Part shown: piece after piece, positions 47,204 to 61,845 of the stretch
Numbering within the stretch: the stretch's first letter is position 1
Layout: every line of letters begins with the position of its first letter
Assembly (NCBI GenBank): GCA_002749535.1
Contig: MZZL01000044.1
Span: 62,001 to 126,000, forward strand
DNA: 64,000 nucleotides
Reading direction: 5' to 3'
DNA from: Apophysomyces variabilis
Lineage: Eukaryota; Mucoromycota; Mucoromycetes; Mucorales; Mucoraceae
The notes under the pieces: model-generated
What the model was told of the DNA's origin: nothing
What the model saw: only the letters and a program-made list of their open reading frames with translations
Database searches by the model: none
Program-made: the position numbers and the translations under genes

Positions 47204-48874
47204 CTATGCTGCGACTTTACGCTTTTTGTTTTTGCCTTGACCATTCTCTCCCTCTTCTGCCTGTTCGGGGAGATCCAAGAATTTTCGAAGGCCAAAAATA
47301 CTGTATAAATCAGGCAGAATTTCGACTGCGTCACATTAGTACCTATGCATGATTTTTTATAATACCGTACCTAATCCAGCTTCAGCACCGTTGATTTGTT
47401 TCACCAGGGAATCATCGGATGGCACTTGTTCAAACTGAATTGATCGCTATAAGCACATTCGCATAAGGAATGCCGTACTACGCACCTTTTCATCCGTCTT
47501 GCGGAAAACGAGCACCAAGTCTTCAGAGTCTGCGGCCACAGAAACCCATAAACGGCTTTCCAAATCCCAGCCAATACTTAATGCTGGATTCTTTGTTTCT
47601 AATGTCTCCTTGTACACCAAAGATCCCTTGTTCCATTCAAAAATGAGGACAGCTGGCGTCCTATCCAAGTTTTAGTTTGGTCAATACTTAATTTTCACCG
47701 AAAGAGATTACTTTGCAAAACCGATGGCTACAGATTCGGATTTAGGATCCAGTGTGATCGAATTCACCATAGGATCAGCTGAGTTAGCATCCGCAGCCTA
47801 AGCAGAATAAAACTAATTTGTATGTCGGTTCTCTAGTTTCCCTTGCATCAACTTACAGCTGGAATGTATTTTTCAATATAGGATCGAATATCCAACATTT
47901 GCACTTCTTTTCCTTTAACGTAATCCCATAGTCGGATCGTACAGTCACCACCAGCGGACACTAGTTTCGCGATATCCCATGGAAGTATCTGCACGCATGT
48001 CACCACACTATATCATTCAGACAAATTGATCCATAACTCGTTCTGCTGCAAAGTTTAACTTACTCAGTGTGACCCAAACAGAATGTTTCAATGTTGTAAC
48101 CGTTGGGGAACCGACTGACACGAATGTGCTCATCACGGTCGGCGGTAATGACAAATTTTTCATCACTTGATAACGTCTGCGCAGAAAGGAAGAAATAACT
48201 TGAATTGACTGTACCGTAAGATCTTCAGATCCTACCATATCGGTGACCATGGAAACGTGTCCAACAATAGGGGATAATTTGGTGTCGTTCGATTCGTCCA
48301 ACGGATGACTGAAATTCAACAATAGGAAGTAAGGTAAACGGACGAGATTCATATCGTAACGTGGCCATAAAGTAACAATATTAATGCCTTACCAATAGAC
48401 ATCGCCGAACTTGTCAGCCACGATAATCTGGTTATCCTTGCTAAATCGAATGGCGTTGACTCGTTTGGTAGCATTCCTAACGTGCAATATTTTTGTACTG
48501 AATATCGATTCTGGAGAAGTGTAGATATATATACCTTGTCAGCTTTAAAGACCAATCGTTGGTGTTGAATACGCGAATCTTTTTGTCGTCGCCGCTAGTA
48601 ACCAGTAATGTGCCATCGGCATTGAAAGCTATGCTGCGATGCTGATCCACATATTTTTGGGTTCGATCCGCGTCGGTTGGGTAAGGTCTGACCAGCTCGC
48701 CAGTACTATGTTTCCAATACCACGTTTAAGCATGTCATACAAGGGAAGCAAGAAAAGAAAATAAGAAGAGTTTCACCTTGTATTCACTACTAAGAATTCA
48801 GTGCCATTGGCCAGTACCAGTTCCGGCTTTACAGGGTTATGGGCAATGCTTGTAAATGGAAGTCGATGGGACAT
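47204..48874 (-). CDS. TRM82: tRNA m7G46 methyltransferase non-catalytic subunit (Trm82/WDR4), 10 exons, about 380 aa
   Basis: Starts at the ATG 48874 and ends at TAG 47204-47206; ten exons separated by short GT-AG introns (first intron 48776 down to about 48706). The protein is the WD40 partner that stabilises Trm8 for N7-methylation of G46 in tRNAs. Seen: [34 protein letters not shown], the family-specific blade [10 protein letters not shown] joined to [20 protein letters not shown] and [17 protein letters not shown], then [20 protein letters not shown], and a basic C-terminal tail (KNKKRKVAA). The [14 protein letters not shown] stretch is diagnostic for Trm82 among WD40 proteins. It is divergent from XPA across about 400 bp and convergent with the NIPA gene. 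Confidence 0.92.
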
Positions 48875-49278
48875 GGTTCTAGAAAAAGCGCGACAACAGC
48901 CAAAAAAAAACTGATAACAATGCAAATTCGGACGGTGACTGCTCCCTTCTTGTCTTTTTCAAGTGCTCTCTTTGTGTAACAAAGGTGTCACGACGCGTCC
49001 AAAAAGCTTAAAGTGGGAATTGAGTCAAAGAGGTCTAGTTATCTACACAAGAGACAACATCACAAGCATGTTGACTAAATGAGCTTTGTCACTACAACTC
49101 TGTTCTGGGCCAATGAAAATTTTAGCAAGGCTTTAGAGCGAGAATGAAGAAAGCGAAAGCGAAAAGAATAAAGCACTGCCTTGCAAAAGAGCTGAGATTA
49201 AAAAAGTTGTCCAAAAAAGAAAAAGAGAAAAAAAAGAACGCTTAAAACCATGTCGCATAAAGATTTATCTCGATCACT
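48875..49278. promoter_or_regulatory. Divergent promoter region of TRM82 and XPA
   Basis: 404 bp between two divergent start codons. It has A-rich runs near the XPA start (about 49195-49240) but no clear TATA box. Confidence 0.45.
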
Positions 49279-50434
49279 ATGGAAGACGAGTCCACCACTA
49301 CGAGCTCCTTGACGGCAGAACAGCAAAAACGCATTGAAGAAAGTAGATCAAAAGCTATTGAAAAACTTCGTGCCAAACGAAAAGCAACGGATTCTCATCA
49401 AGCCGATGACAGAAATCCGTCCGCAGCAACGCAACATGGGGAGCATGCTGAAAGAGCAACCAAACGATCGCGCTGGACAGCCTCATATTACGAATACAAT
49501 TTAAGTAATATGGAAGATTCCAAAGCAGGTTACATCTTGGACGAATCCAGCGAGAAATCTTCGAAGAAGGATAAAATAACCAAGATCGAACCTTATATCC
49601 CAAGATCATTGGATCCATCCGAGAATCCGACTTGTCGTGATTGCAAATCCATGGATCTTGACCCGACATTCTTTCAGGTCTTTGGTCTTCTTGTATGTCC
49701 TTCGTGTAAAGAAGCACAGCCTGATAAATACAGCCTGATCACAAAGACAGAAGCAAAGGAGGTAAGAACACTGTGAAGGACCAGAGTTTGGAATGTTTAA
49801 AAAATACTACTGCGTAACATCATAGGATTATCTTTTAACAGATGGTAAGTCCCTCATTAACGGATATTCATGATTTTTCTTCTTCTTCTAATCTTATTAT
49901 CCATTGACCTTCTTTTTTCTTGTCCCCCTTTTTATAGAGGAATTACGAGATAAAGATATTTTGCCTCACTGGTCAAAGCCAAATCCCCACAAATCCACCT
50001 GGAATAACATGATGCTTTATGTTCGAGAGATGGTATGCAAGCGAAAAGGAAAGCCAAACCGCTTTTTGTGGGGTAACACAATGTGTTCTTTTTTAGGTGG
50101 AAGATTATGCTTTTAAGAAATGGAATGGTCCTGAAGGATTGGATGCCGAGTATGAAAGGCGTGAAGCCTATAAGAAAGCAAAAAAGGACAAAAAGTTTAA
50201 AGACAAACTAGCAGGTAATACAAATCCGGATGAGAATGTACGTATAGGGTGAATGAATATTAACCATTGAAAGTAGATCTACGACGACGAACGATGATGA
50301 GTACTTGGGAACGGAAACGAATGGATGGTCCGCATAAACATGAGTTTGCACCAGTGGTTGAAGATGAAGAAGCGTCAACGACAACACAGACATGCATCAC
50401 ATGTGGATTGGTCATTGAATCTGAAGAATTTTGA
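49279..50434 (+). CDS. RAD14: XPA/Rad14 nucleotide-excision repair protein, 5 exons, about 290 aa
   Basis: Exons: 49279-49761, 49826-49844, 49938-50032, 50097-50214 and 50277-50434. XPA verifies DNA damage and positions TFIIH, RPA and the ERCC1-XPF nuclease. Seen: an Arg/Lys/Glu helix near the start ([12 protein letters not shown]), the C4 zinc finger Cys119, 122, 140, 143 ([20 protein letters not shown] then VCPSC), the [23 protein letters not shown]-binding segment assembled across three exons, [17 protein letters not shown], and the C-terminal TFIIH-binding tail with [13 protein letters not shown]. Exon 2 is only 19 nt, so gene finders could drop it. Length is close to human XPA (273). Stops 62 bp from the convergent forkhead gene. 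Confidence 0.95.
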
Positions 50435-50496
50435 TCCTACTGTAGACAGTCATTGAGATAGCACTTAAAAAAATAAGTTTATTAATTGAATTCACA

Positions 50497-52432
<1,936 letters not shown>

Positions 52433-52601
52433 ACTGAACTGTCACAGAACTTGCATGGTTAATGCAAACTACTTTCAGTAATCACACCCATGGACAACTC
52501 TTAACTAAAGTTTTCTTTTTTTTTTTTTTTTCAACCGAAACAAAATATTGATAGCTTGGTTATGTTTTGTTTTTATTCCTTTTCCTTTATCAGATCTATT
52601 T

Positions 52602-55600
52602 CTACCATAAGTCTGATGCTCGCATACGTCGTCGTGTAGGCACATTCTCTTCAGGTCGATTTGAAGGGGTACGTTCCTGGCTGTGTTCAACAACCTCCAC
52701 TTGGGCCTCTTTTTCTACCCACTCTGCTTCGTTAAGCAATAGTAGGTTTTCATCTTTGTCATCGTAGCTAAGTGCAGACTGGTGGTGCCGACTCTTCTCT
52801 TTCTTCTCTTTCTTCTCTTTCCTCTCTTTTTTACTCTTCTTTTTCTTATGGCTTCTCTCTCTACTTCTACTTCTTTTACGGCTCTTCGATTCTTTATGTC
52901 TCTTCTTGCTGTGGCGGTCTTCCTTCTCTTGCGTATCACTGTCCTCATCGGAAACGGAAACGTATCGTCTCTTTGCTCGCTCACGAGGCTTAAAATGAGA
53001 TACAATGACTTCTTCAGATTTCACCAGTGGCGGTGGCAAAGTAGGCTTTTCGGCTGTAGAATGGTTACCAACGATGCGCTCAGATGGTTTAGCGAACATG
53101 GGTCGGAACGGCTCTATTTCAGGTTCTTGCACAGCCGGAGCGGGTGGTGGAGGAGGGCCTATAAACATATCTTCTGTTTCCTTCTCATCATTAACCCCCG
53201 TAGGTACAAGCTCCGTCGATGTAGGCTCCAGCGCTTCCTCCTCTTCCTTCTCCTCATCGTCTGAATTCTCGAAAATAGCTTTGAAAATATCCATGGATGG
53301 GCGCTCATAATCCATAGGTTTAACTTCCTCTTCTTCCCTTTGTTTCTCTTCTTGTGCTTTAGTCTCTTCCGATACTATAGGGGTAGAAGGTACAGAAGGT
53401 GCAGATACTGCTTCTTCAACAGCACGTTGTGATGGTTTTGGTATGACAGCATTCAATAAAGGATCGTCTAATTTAGTTGTTGGTAGCGCTGCCAAAGGCG
53501 TCGGTTCTTTGCGGGTTCGTAACATGGTATCCATAGTTTCCTCACTGAGGGCTTGCCGAGAACCAGCTTGTGTCCGACCAGCAGTTGAAACTATGCTCGG
53601 ATCGTGGTTTGGGTGTGGATTCCGAACATTGAAACGCTTACACAGTAACTTGCACGGATAAAACGGTTTGATTGTACGTGTTAATTGACCAAACATCTTC
53701 ATAGAAGCAGCGGCAGCTTCTTGAGATTGCTATCTCATCATTAACAAACAATAAAGCCCATACCAATTTAATTACCTCTTTCGCAACTTGCTTAGGTTCG
53801 CGCTCTTTGTCTTGTACATCTTTTTCTTTCCGCCATTCTTTCTCTGTCTTTAAGCCTCCTTCGAATGTCGTTTGTTCAATGACAGTTGTCCGTGCACTAG
53901 TGAAACGCCCACTCATCATAGCGCTGATTGGTCTGAATATTCTAGCTGCTTGCGCAAACTCGTCCATTTCTTTCATTCCTTGCTCATACGTTAAGCCTTC
54001 AGGAATAGGTAAGTTATCTTTTGGTTTTCCATCCTCTGACAGAATGCCAGCCATATTCTCCAAATAATATCGGTAGCGTTCTTGTTTCTTCGGATTATCT
54101 CCAAAGGGCATAAACCCTCGCAATGCCAAATTGGCGACTTCTTTAGATACGGTAGGGAAATTGGAAAGCTTAGATTTATCGACCTTGAGTGTCTCGTCTG
54201 TCACGAACTTAAGTATATTATCCAATTTGTCTTTGGATTTTGCCGGTATAAAATCGAATACAGATCGCTGCTCTATTGGTTTTTCACCAAGAATCATGCC
54301 GCGTTGATCAGCGTTTAATCCATGCTGTGGTGTCTCTATCGGCACTCCTTTCGAATCAGTGGCAATATGTCGACCGTCGAAATCATCAGGGATTTTTGGC
54401 GGCTGATACCTGAATAAACCATCAATGACTATGTTTCGTCAAAGTAGATCATTGTTTACCATTTTCCTAGTTCTTGTGATTGTTTCGATACGATATACCC
54501 TCGCGGCGCCAGTCGCCCGTCCGTGCATCGAGTCTGTGCAGTCGCACCGCTTTTATCCCTATCTAGCGTTTCCACCTTTTTCCGTTTTGAACGATTCTGT
54601 GCATAATTATCTTCCTCGTCATCATAAAGAGTGTGGTGATATTCACGGGATATAGTTGTTTCGCCGTACACTTCGTAGTCGTCATCGTCATCTTCGAACG
54701 TACCTAGTCCAAAACCAGCGTGCTTGGTAGAATTCTGGGGTACACCAAATGCTGCACGCTTCGTGGATGATAGTTTCGTGTCTTCTTCTTCTCTTTTCAT
54801 TTCCCGCAATCGACGCATTTCTGCGACTTGGTGCACAAGCTTTTCCAAGTCATAACCGAGACCATATGTGTTTGTTTTCGCACTAAAGTCCACAATTGGC
54901 GTGTCGCGAGGGGCAAACGTAATTTTTGCCATGCGGTCGTCTTCCATATCTTCCTCTTCATCGTCCATACTCAAAGCTTGCTTCTGTTTATGAGTCAAGC
55001 GTGGACCAATCCCTTGCCCTGGTTTCCATCCCATTTTGCTCAAAAGTCGTATACCGACCGACTCCTTCGTCGGTCCTACCAAGTTCATCAAACTGGATCC
55101 AAGAAATCCAAGCGCACCGCCTCTCTCTTCTTCTTCCTTCTGCTTTTGACGTGCGGCCAATTCCCGTTCTGTGCCACCCAATATATCAAATTCCTCAGTA
55201 GCAACAAGCTTTTTGGATCCTGCCAATTCCTAAGTGTTTGTTAGCCATCGATCAAACAGATACGTATGCCTTTTTATACCTGCAGATCTTCTTCGTCCAT
55301 GTAATCTTCTGGTCGCATTTCGCGCTTCTCGCTTCTTGATGCCCTTGACGATACGAAATTTGAAGGTTGCCATCCTAATGGAAGGATCAGCGCCACTGTA
55401 GCTTTGCTGAACTGTATGATCTACCTTCTTTTGATCCCACGGTATTGAAATAACCTGCTGAAAATCCTCCTGTAAAGGCGCCGTGGAATCGCCGCCGACC
55501 TTTCTCATCTCTTGCTTCCTGTTTCCAGACTGGCACAAACTGACCAGAATCGCTCATACCACGATTCCTGTCCTTCTCTGTTTGCTCCGGAAAAGCTGTG

Positions 55601-55686
55601 CCGAATATGATAAAAGTCTCGCTCGAGGATCGCTTTTCATCGGTTTGATATTCAGCATCAGGATCTCGGAATGTATTCCATGACAT
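52602..55686 (-). CDS. GPATCH1: G-patch domain protein 1 homologue (GPATCH1), 5 exons, about 962 aa
   Basis: Exons: 55686-55425, 55374-55280, 55229-54460, 54409-53776 and 53729-52602, frame continuous. GPATCH1 (TGH in plants) is a nuclear protein of the catalytic spliceosome that uses its G-patch to work with a DEAH helicase. Seen: the conserved N-terminal DUF1604-type region ([59 protein letters not shown]), the G-patch around [20 protein letters not shown], the [10 protein letters not shown] segment, then [49 protein letters not shown] and [14 protein letters not shown], and a C-terminal RS/KKE-rich basic tail ending MRASDLW. All these blocks occur in this order in the family. A plus-strand frame of 112 codons overlaps its first 16 bases. 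Confidence 0.93.
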
Positions 55687-56064
55687 TATGCTTAATCAAA
55701 GAAAAACTCTTGCTGTGTGTCAGACTTGAAGTGGCGACATATAAAAAAGGACGAGCCAAAAAGCTCAGAGGCAAAATAATTAGCCGGGCGCATAATGGAA
55801 GGGCCTCCCGTCCATTCCCTTCACAGATCGTAACATTAAGCAATCATCTGTTAAGCGACCAGATAGAAGTTTCTGTCAATCGCAAAAAATGGACAATTGA
55901 AGAAGTGTGCTTTCCAGGTACTGATTCAGTTTTGCGATGTACCGTTTACAGTTTACGAAAGTCAAACAAGACATTTATCAACACACTATCTGGGTTTTTG
56001 AGAGGATAAACATCTTTTCTCTTAGTGGCTTATAGTAAAGATACTCAATGGTAGCAGTCTGTAT
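55687..56064. promoter_or_regulatory. Promoter region of GPATCH1 and 3' flank of HEM1
   Basis: 378 bp between the HEM1 stop and the GPATCH1 start. It is crossed by an uninterrupted plus-strand frame (55671-56009) with a basic, motif-free product; I treat this as chance but note it. Confidence 0.4.
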
Positions 56065-57705
56065 TTATTGCAGCAAATTTTGCCTTACGGCATTACCGAC
56101 AGAAAGACCGAGTTGTTCATCTGTCCAGATGGGTGTATTATCAACGGGGTTGGGGACACCGACACCAGCTCTGCCTCCCTCAGCTATCCAATCGCTTGTA
56201 CGCTTAAATCCATAACGAGACCAGATAGTATCCAGCGCGCCAACTAGGTCGTCAATCATCTGAGACGTATGTCCAGGTGTCGGTGTGATACGAAGGCGTT
56301 CATGACCAACAGGAACAGTGGGGTGATTGATACTCTGAACGTAGATTCTGTACTTGGACAACAATTCGTCCGAGGCAAGCTTGGCGGAAGCAGCGTCACC
56401 CAGTAATACTGGTAAAATATGAGAAGGGTTGGGTACAACCGGAATATCAAGTTCGGCTAAGCGTTGTTTTACCGTACGTGTGTTGATATGCTGCATTTGA
56501 CGTTCAGCAGCCGAGCTCTTAAGATATCTTACGCATTCAACCGCACCAGACGCTACGACGGGAGGCAAAGACGTGGTAAAGATGAAACCAGGACCATAAG
56601 AGCGAATCATATCTACAAAGCTGGAAGATCCAGCGATGTAGCCGCCGACAACTCCAAAGGCCTTGCCCAGAGTACCGGTGATAATGTCAATCTCGTCCAG
56701 GACGCCTCCATTACCCATGCGAGGATCGGTCGTATTGAGCTCGAAGTCAAGATGTTCAGCCACACCAGCCCCTCGTGGGCCATACATGCCTACAGCGTGC
56801 ACCTCGTCCAAAAAAGTGATAGCATTGTATTTCTTAGCGAGAGCAACGATCTCATGGATAGGAGCGATCGAACCGCACATGGAATAAACCGATTCAAAAG
56901 CGATAATTTTTGGCACTGCTGGATCGACGGACTGCAGCAGCTCTTCAAGATGAGCAACATCGTTATGACGGAAAATTTTCTTCGCGGCGCCAGAGTGACG
57001 GATACCCTGAATCATAGAAGCATGATTCAATTCGTCGGAAAAGAAAACACATCCTGGCAAACGACTTCCCAAAACGGATAATGTGTCGTCATTGGCAACG
57101 AAACAAGAAGAGAAAACGAGTGCACTTTCTTTGTGATGCAAATCGGCCAGTTCGGTTTCTAATTGCAGGTGTAAATCGGTATTACCGGCAATGTTGCGTG
57201 TGCCTCCAGCTCCAGCCCCATAGCGATCAAGTGTACGCCTATAAGTTTTAGGGTAAGTAAACCGCTGGAGGGAACAAAGGATGACTTACTTCATTGGCTC
57301 TGTTAAAATGGCACTTCTTCCCATACCAAGGTAATCATTAGCGCACCATACAGTCACTTCATCTGAGGCACTAGCTGTATGAGCTCGAGGAAACTTTTGA
57401 GCCAGTCTGTTGATGTTATTGAAATAACGATAGCTCTTGTCATTATGTTTCTTGTCAAGCATTCCCTTATAAAACAATTCATAGTCAAAGGGTTTGGAAT
57501 TGGTTTGATGCGTGACAGGAGCAGCAGGTTTTGAGGCCTTGGCTGTAGTAGTCAGTCCGCGGACGTTGATCGCTGGAGCCATTACAGGACACTGTTTGGC
57601 CTTGATCAGCAGAGCATTCTTTTTGCTTGCAAACGATCGTAAGGATGATGCATTGGCATGCAGAAAAGGGCAGGCCTTTCTTCCGTGCAACAGTACAGAC
57701 TCCAT
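56065..57705 (-). CDS. HEM1: 5-aminolevulinate synthase, mitochondrial, 2 exons, about 529 aa
   Basis: Exon 1 is 57705-57290 and exon 2 is 57238-56065, with a 51-nt intron. It condenses glycine and succinyl-CoA to 5-aminolevulinate, the first step of haem synthesis, in the mitochondrial matrix with PLP. Seen: an Arg/Ser/Ala-rich presequence carrying two Cys-Pro haem-regulatory motifs (KACPF at Cys12 and KQCPV at Cys39), then [83 protein letters not shown] and the PLP-lysine segment [17 protein letters not shown]. The C-terminal extension ([18 protein letters not shown]) is fungal-type. Import or activity is likely curbed by haem through the CP motifs (known of the family). Very secure. Confidence 0.97.
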
Positions 57706-59474
57706 TTGTTAACGGGAAGAAATGACAAGGGAGCCATTCTTCCCCTTTTATCATCGACCAGGGCCAGCCCTAATTCATCCTCCGACCTATCAGACAATCG
57801 AAATAAGATTTTGAACCTTACACAGAAAGTTACCACAGGGTTTGCGTCAGTGACTAAGCGAACATCATTCGTCAGAATAGATGGCCTGATGATTTTTGAA
57901 CACAAGCGGACGATGATAATTCTCCTTTTGGTCGGGCGAGCGGCCCGCTTATGGCAACACACCGTCAGCATAAACGATTTGCCAAAAACCTTAACTGTGA
58001 CACATGCTCCTATGAGCTCTGGAACGTTTTCATCTTAAAACTTACATCCGTATTATCATCAATAACCTTGAATTACATTAGCATATTATTACAAATACCA
58101 AAACATAGAGAGATGGGTACTATAGTTAAAAGGATTGCCTAAATAAGAAAGTTAAAATAAGAGTAGCATGTCTGGTACCATAGCACGACTGCAGCTTCTT
58201 ATCCACATATCCTCCCAGTTTGTGTGGGGAAGCTATCGGAACCTACTCATTACAAATTTGGGTGGAGTCCGAAGTAGATTAACTTCGTCTTATTTCCTTT
58301 GGCGTATACTTTCGTTTTTGATTCGTTCGTTACAATTGTTTGGTACCCTTCTGTGGCACAGTTAGATCATCAGCCATCAAGAAATAGAGAGACAAGTTAC
58401 CGTGCAATTTCTCACGCTAGTCGACGAGATCAGAAGGGATGAAAGCTATCGATGACTTACACTTTATTCACTCTCTTAATAGTGTCACGAACATATCTTT
58501 AAAAGACTTCCTAAAATTGAGGATATGATTAAGGAGCGGTATATTACCGTAGCGCTAAAGACAGTCATTTCTGATCCTTCTATATCATATTAAGATCAAT
58601 ATGAAAGATTAGCCCTTCCTTTGGCATGCCGCAAAGGATTCACACGGCATTTCTTTCTCTCTTAGTCACAGGAAATAGTGGGCAAACAGACAGTGTTTTC
58701 TTTTGGAATCAGGTAAGCAGCAATCAACAAGCAATACGATTTGTTTCATTATACTGCAGGTCATGCAACATTGGTAAGTTTTCTAAGAGCATCGTTGCAT
58801 CACTTCTTTTCTTGCCATGTGTACTGTATCTTGTGTTTTGAATGTCCTCGCCAAAAGTCTGCCTTGCCGAAGCATCCCTTGCTTGAAAATGAGTGATACA
58901 GTAGATGTCTTTTTCCTTTTTCCGTTATTTTCTCCATATTAGCAATGAAATGCAGAATGCTCACGTCTACAACCTGATAGAACGTCGTTGTCCGAACTTT
59001 ACGCCAGGAAGGCAACCGCCAGTCCCCAACATCAGAAACCATTGGAAAAGAGACTGGTGTTTAGGACAAAAGACATACCAAGACCCGCTGCGTGTCCAAG
59101 GTAACCATAGCTCAAGCGTTTATGTTATGGGAGCATAAACATGTGGTCCTAATGAGCGGTTACAGTGGCATCGGTTCACAGGATTTACAAGGATCATTAG
59201 CTGTGTATTGATGTGCGAGCCAAAAAATGAAAGGAAAGAAAGTTTCCTTTTAAAAGTCTATATTCATCAAGTTCCTTGGTCCGGGCATTGAATCCGAGGA
59301 GCAAGTCAAGTGACGTCTATGATTCGGACAGCTGCCGGGGAAGAAAAATGTCTATAAGCCCAAAGCTCGTGCGTTGGAATTCGACACTGCACTTCCAACT
59401 GTGGCAGATTAAACAGCCCTGATTCTGCAAAGCACGAGATCGCATAAAACAACTAACTCTACCAACCCATAACC
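57706..59474. other. Divergent intergenic region, HEM1 to the DDT-PHD gene
   Basis: About 1.8 kb between divergent starts. Small frames (57658-58038, 58168-58365, 58626-58841, 58905-59138) show no motif. Nothing else recognised. Confidence 0.4.
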
Positions 59475-61845
59475 ATGTCGGGAGAATTACTTTCCGATCT
59501 TGATAGACTACGCAACAACGTTGAGTTTACTTCCATTGCACAATTTTTCCATACTTTTCAAGAAGCATTTCAGCCATGGCCAGCACGTCACAGCGATCCA
59601 CTTGCGATCTCGAGAATGGGAATGGAACCGAAGGTAGAAACTGGTATATTTACGACTGAGGTAGGCTTGCTTGTCGGTGCCATTGCAGATTGCTATCGAT
59701 GTTTGTGCAACTGTAGTTTTGCATAATTTGATCTGACCTGTTATTGTGCCAGGATCTTGAACGCATGATATTACAGAGATCGGAACGATATCGATTGGAA
59801 GAACTAATCGTTCGTATGTTACGATCATTGACACGCAATCGGTTTATCAAGTATGTGCTAGAAGATCCTCATGCCTGATTCGCTCACTTTCCGAGTAGCA
59901 ACGACACGTGGCAGACATACTTTGCGCGAGAACTCGATAAACGCGAGCCTCAGGAACCTAACCCACTCTATCCCAATGATCCGTCTATCTCCAACGCGCA
60001 GAACGATATAAGCGATGAAGAAACGGACGAAAAGTCTAATCTTGTGGACTTTCATTCATTAACCTTGGAAGAAAGGATACATTTGTTGGATATCCTTTGC
60101 AACGTAAATGAACTGTACTGCAGACGAGGTCCTAACGTATTTAAATAGTGGCAACTGGAGGATCCAGATCGCTTTCGAGATCATTTAGGGAATGACGATG
60201 ATTCAGTGCAATGGGTATGTAATGAACTGCCGTTATTTTTATTCATTACTGATGACTATAATTTAGAGGGTCGATCCAATTGGATACGATGCCAAAGGAA
60301 GCTCTTTTTGGTTGTTTGATGGTAAATGTTATGTTACAGTATAATCCTAACTGACATTTGATTGTGCAGACAATCGATTGTATAAAGAGACTCCTCCGCT
60401 GAAAAAGAAGACTACAGCTCGGAAACCAAAACAAAAGCCAAAACCCGTTAGACGAAGCCACCGTAGAAATACAAGGAGTAATGATAAGGAATCGGCAATA
60501 CTTTCGGATGATGATAGCAAACAGACAGAGGAAGATGAGGAAAATTGGATGCCATGGAAATTGGTAAAGACAAAATTATCGTTTAATGGGGAAAAATAAC
60601 AGTAATCAATAGGTGTGTTTAACCAGTGAAGACTGGGAGAAATTCCCTGAGAAATTCGCCGACAGTACCCATTCAGATGAACAGCGATTTTATAAATTAT
60701 TGATCAATGAGGTTCTACCAAAAGTTTTACCCGTCGTTCAAGATCATGAGAAAACTTTGAAGAAGGAAGAAGCTATTGTCAATCGGAAACGAAGTTCAAG
60801 ATTAATGGTTAGAGAGTTACAGGCATTAGAGAGCGGCCAATCGTTCGAATGCAAAGGAGGGCTACGTTCGGCTTCGAAACGAGAAGAAAATGCACGTCAA
60901 CGGGAGGAATTGGAAAGAGAAACGGCAGCTAAAGCCAGAGAGGAGAGACTTTTAGAACGTGAACGACGTATTATGGAGCGGGAACAGGCTTTATTAAATC
61001 AAGAAAGACGTAAAGAACAGAAGCTTCCCGAAGCAGAGATTGTTGTCAAAAAGGAACAGTCGAAGCGCAAACGAGGAAGAAAGCCGAAAGTTCGTAAACA
61101 AAACGAGGAAGAAGAGGGAGATTGGACGTTCGATTGCGTATGCGGCGTCTCCGGCCAGAATATGGTAAATTTAGAATATGCGAGTAAATTGCCTGCTGAT
61201 AATAATTCTTACTTTCAGGATGATGGTAGTCCTATGATTGCTTGTGAAAAATGTGGGATTTGGCAACATATTGGATGCCTTCGAAAAGCTGGCTATATTG
61301 ATAAGAAACTGAAAAGCTTGGATAATTTTCAATTTGTCTGTTTTCGCTGTTCGGAGACAGATCAGCTAAGACGCGATAGTCCACAAAATCAGGACCGAAT
61401 CTATGACTCTCTAGCAAAGAAACCGAAAATTGATATGGATGACCAAGGTTTGAAACCGATACAGCAATTTGCATTACATCAACCGACATTTCATATACCA
61501 TATCCCAGCAATGGTCAGATAATTCCTATACAGCCTGCACCACAACCAGTTGGATATCAGCGGCCGTTGTATCCTCTCCGTCCGTTCATGCCACCAAATC
61601 ACGAAGCAATTTTCAGTAATTCTGCGGATGTATCCTCCTCTTTTTCTCTTCAGCTTTCGAAACCTCAGCCTCAGACAGCACCATTTCGTTCCATGGCACT
61701 GCCGAAGTTACCGTCACTGTCACAGTTGCAAGCACCACCCATACAAGATAATTCACATGTGCCAAATCAACATCAACATCATCAACAACAGCAGCAACAA
61801 CAACAACAACAGCGGCAGCAACAACAGCAACAACAGCAAATATAA
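59475..61845 (+). CDS. DDT-WHIM-PHD chromatin factor (CECR2/RSF1-like), 8 exons, about 660 aa
   Basis: Exons: 59475-59660, 59753-59850, 59899-60103, 60149-60214, 60267-60321, 60370-60563, 60613-61164 and 61219-61845. Proteins of this plan are accessory subunits of ISWI-type nucleosome remodellers. Seen: an N-terminal DDT-like helical region (LSDLDRLRNNVEFTSIAQFF and MILQRSERYRLEELIVRMLR), WHIM-type motifs (LTLEERIHLLDILCN, RVDPIGYDAKGSSFWLF), a basic AT-hook-like patch (KRGRKP), a long Glu/Arg coiled coil (ELERETAAKAREERLLERE), and a PHD finger (FDCVCGVSGQNM joined to DDGSPMIACEKCGIWQHIGC ... FVCFRC). The 54-nt intron 61165-61218 is in frame and stop-free; splicing it restores a normal PHD finger, while retention would insert 18 residues between its metal ligands. 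The C-terminus is Pro/Gln-rich, ending in a polyglutamine run. Confidence 0.85.

Noticed and set aside
52715..53310. Several frames opposite the GPATCH1 tail
   Set aside because: Antisense of Lys/Glu/Ser-rich low-complexity coding sequence.
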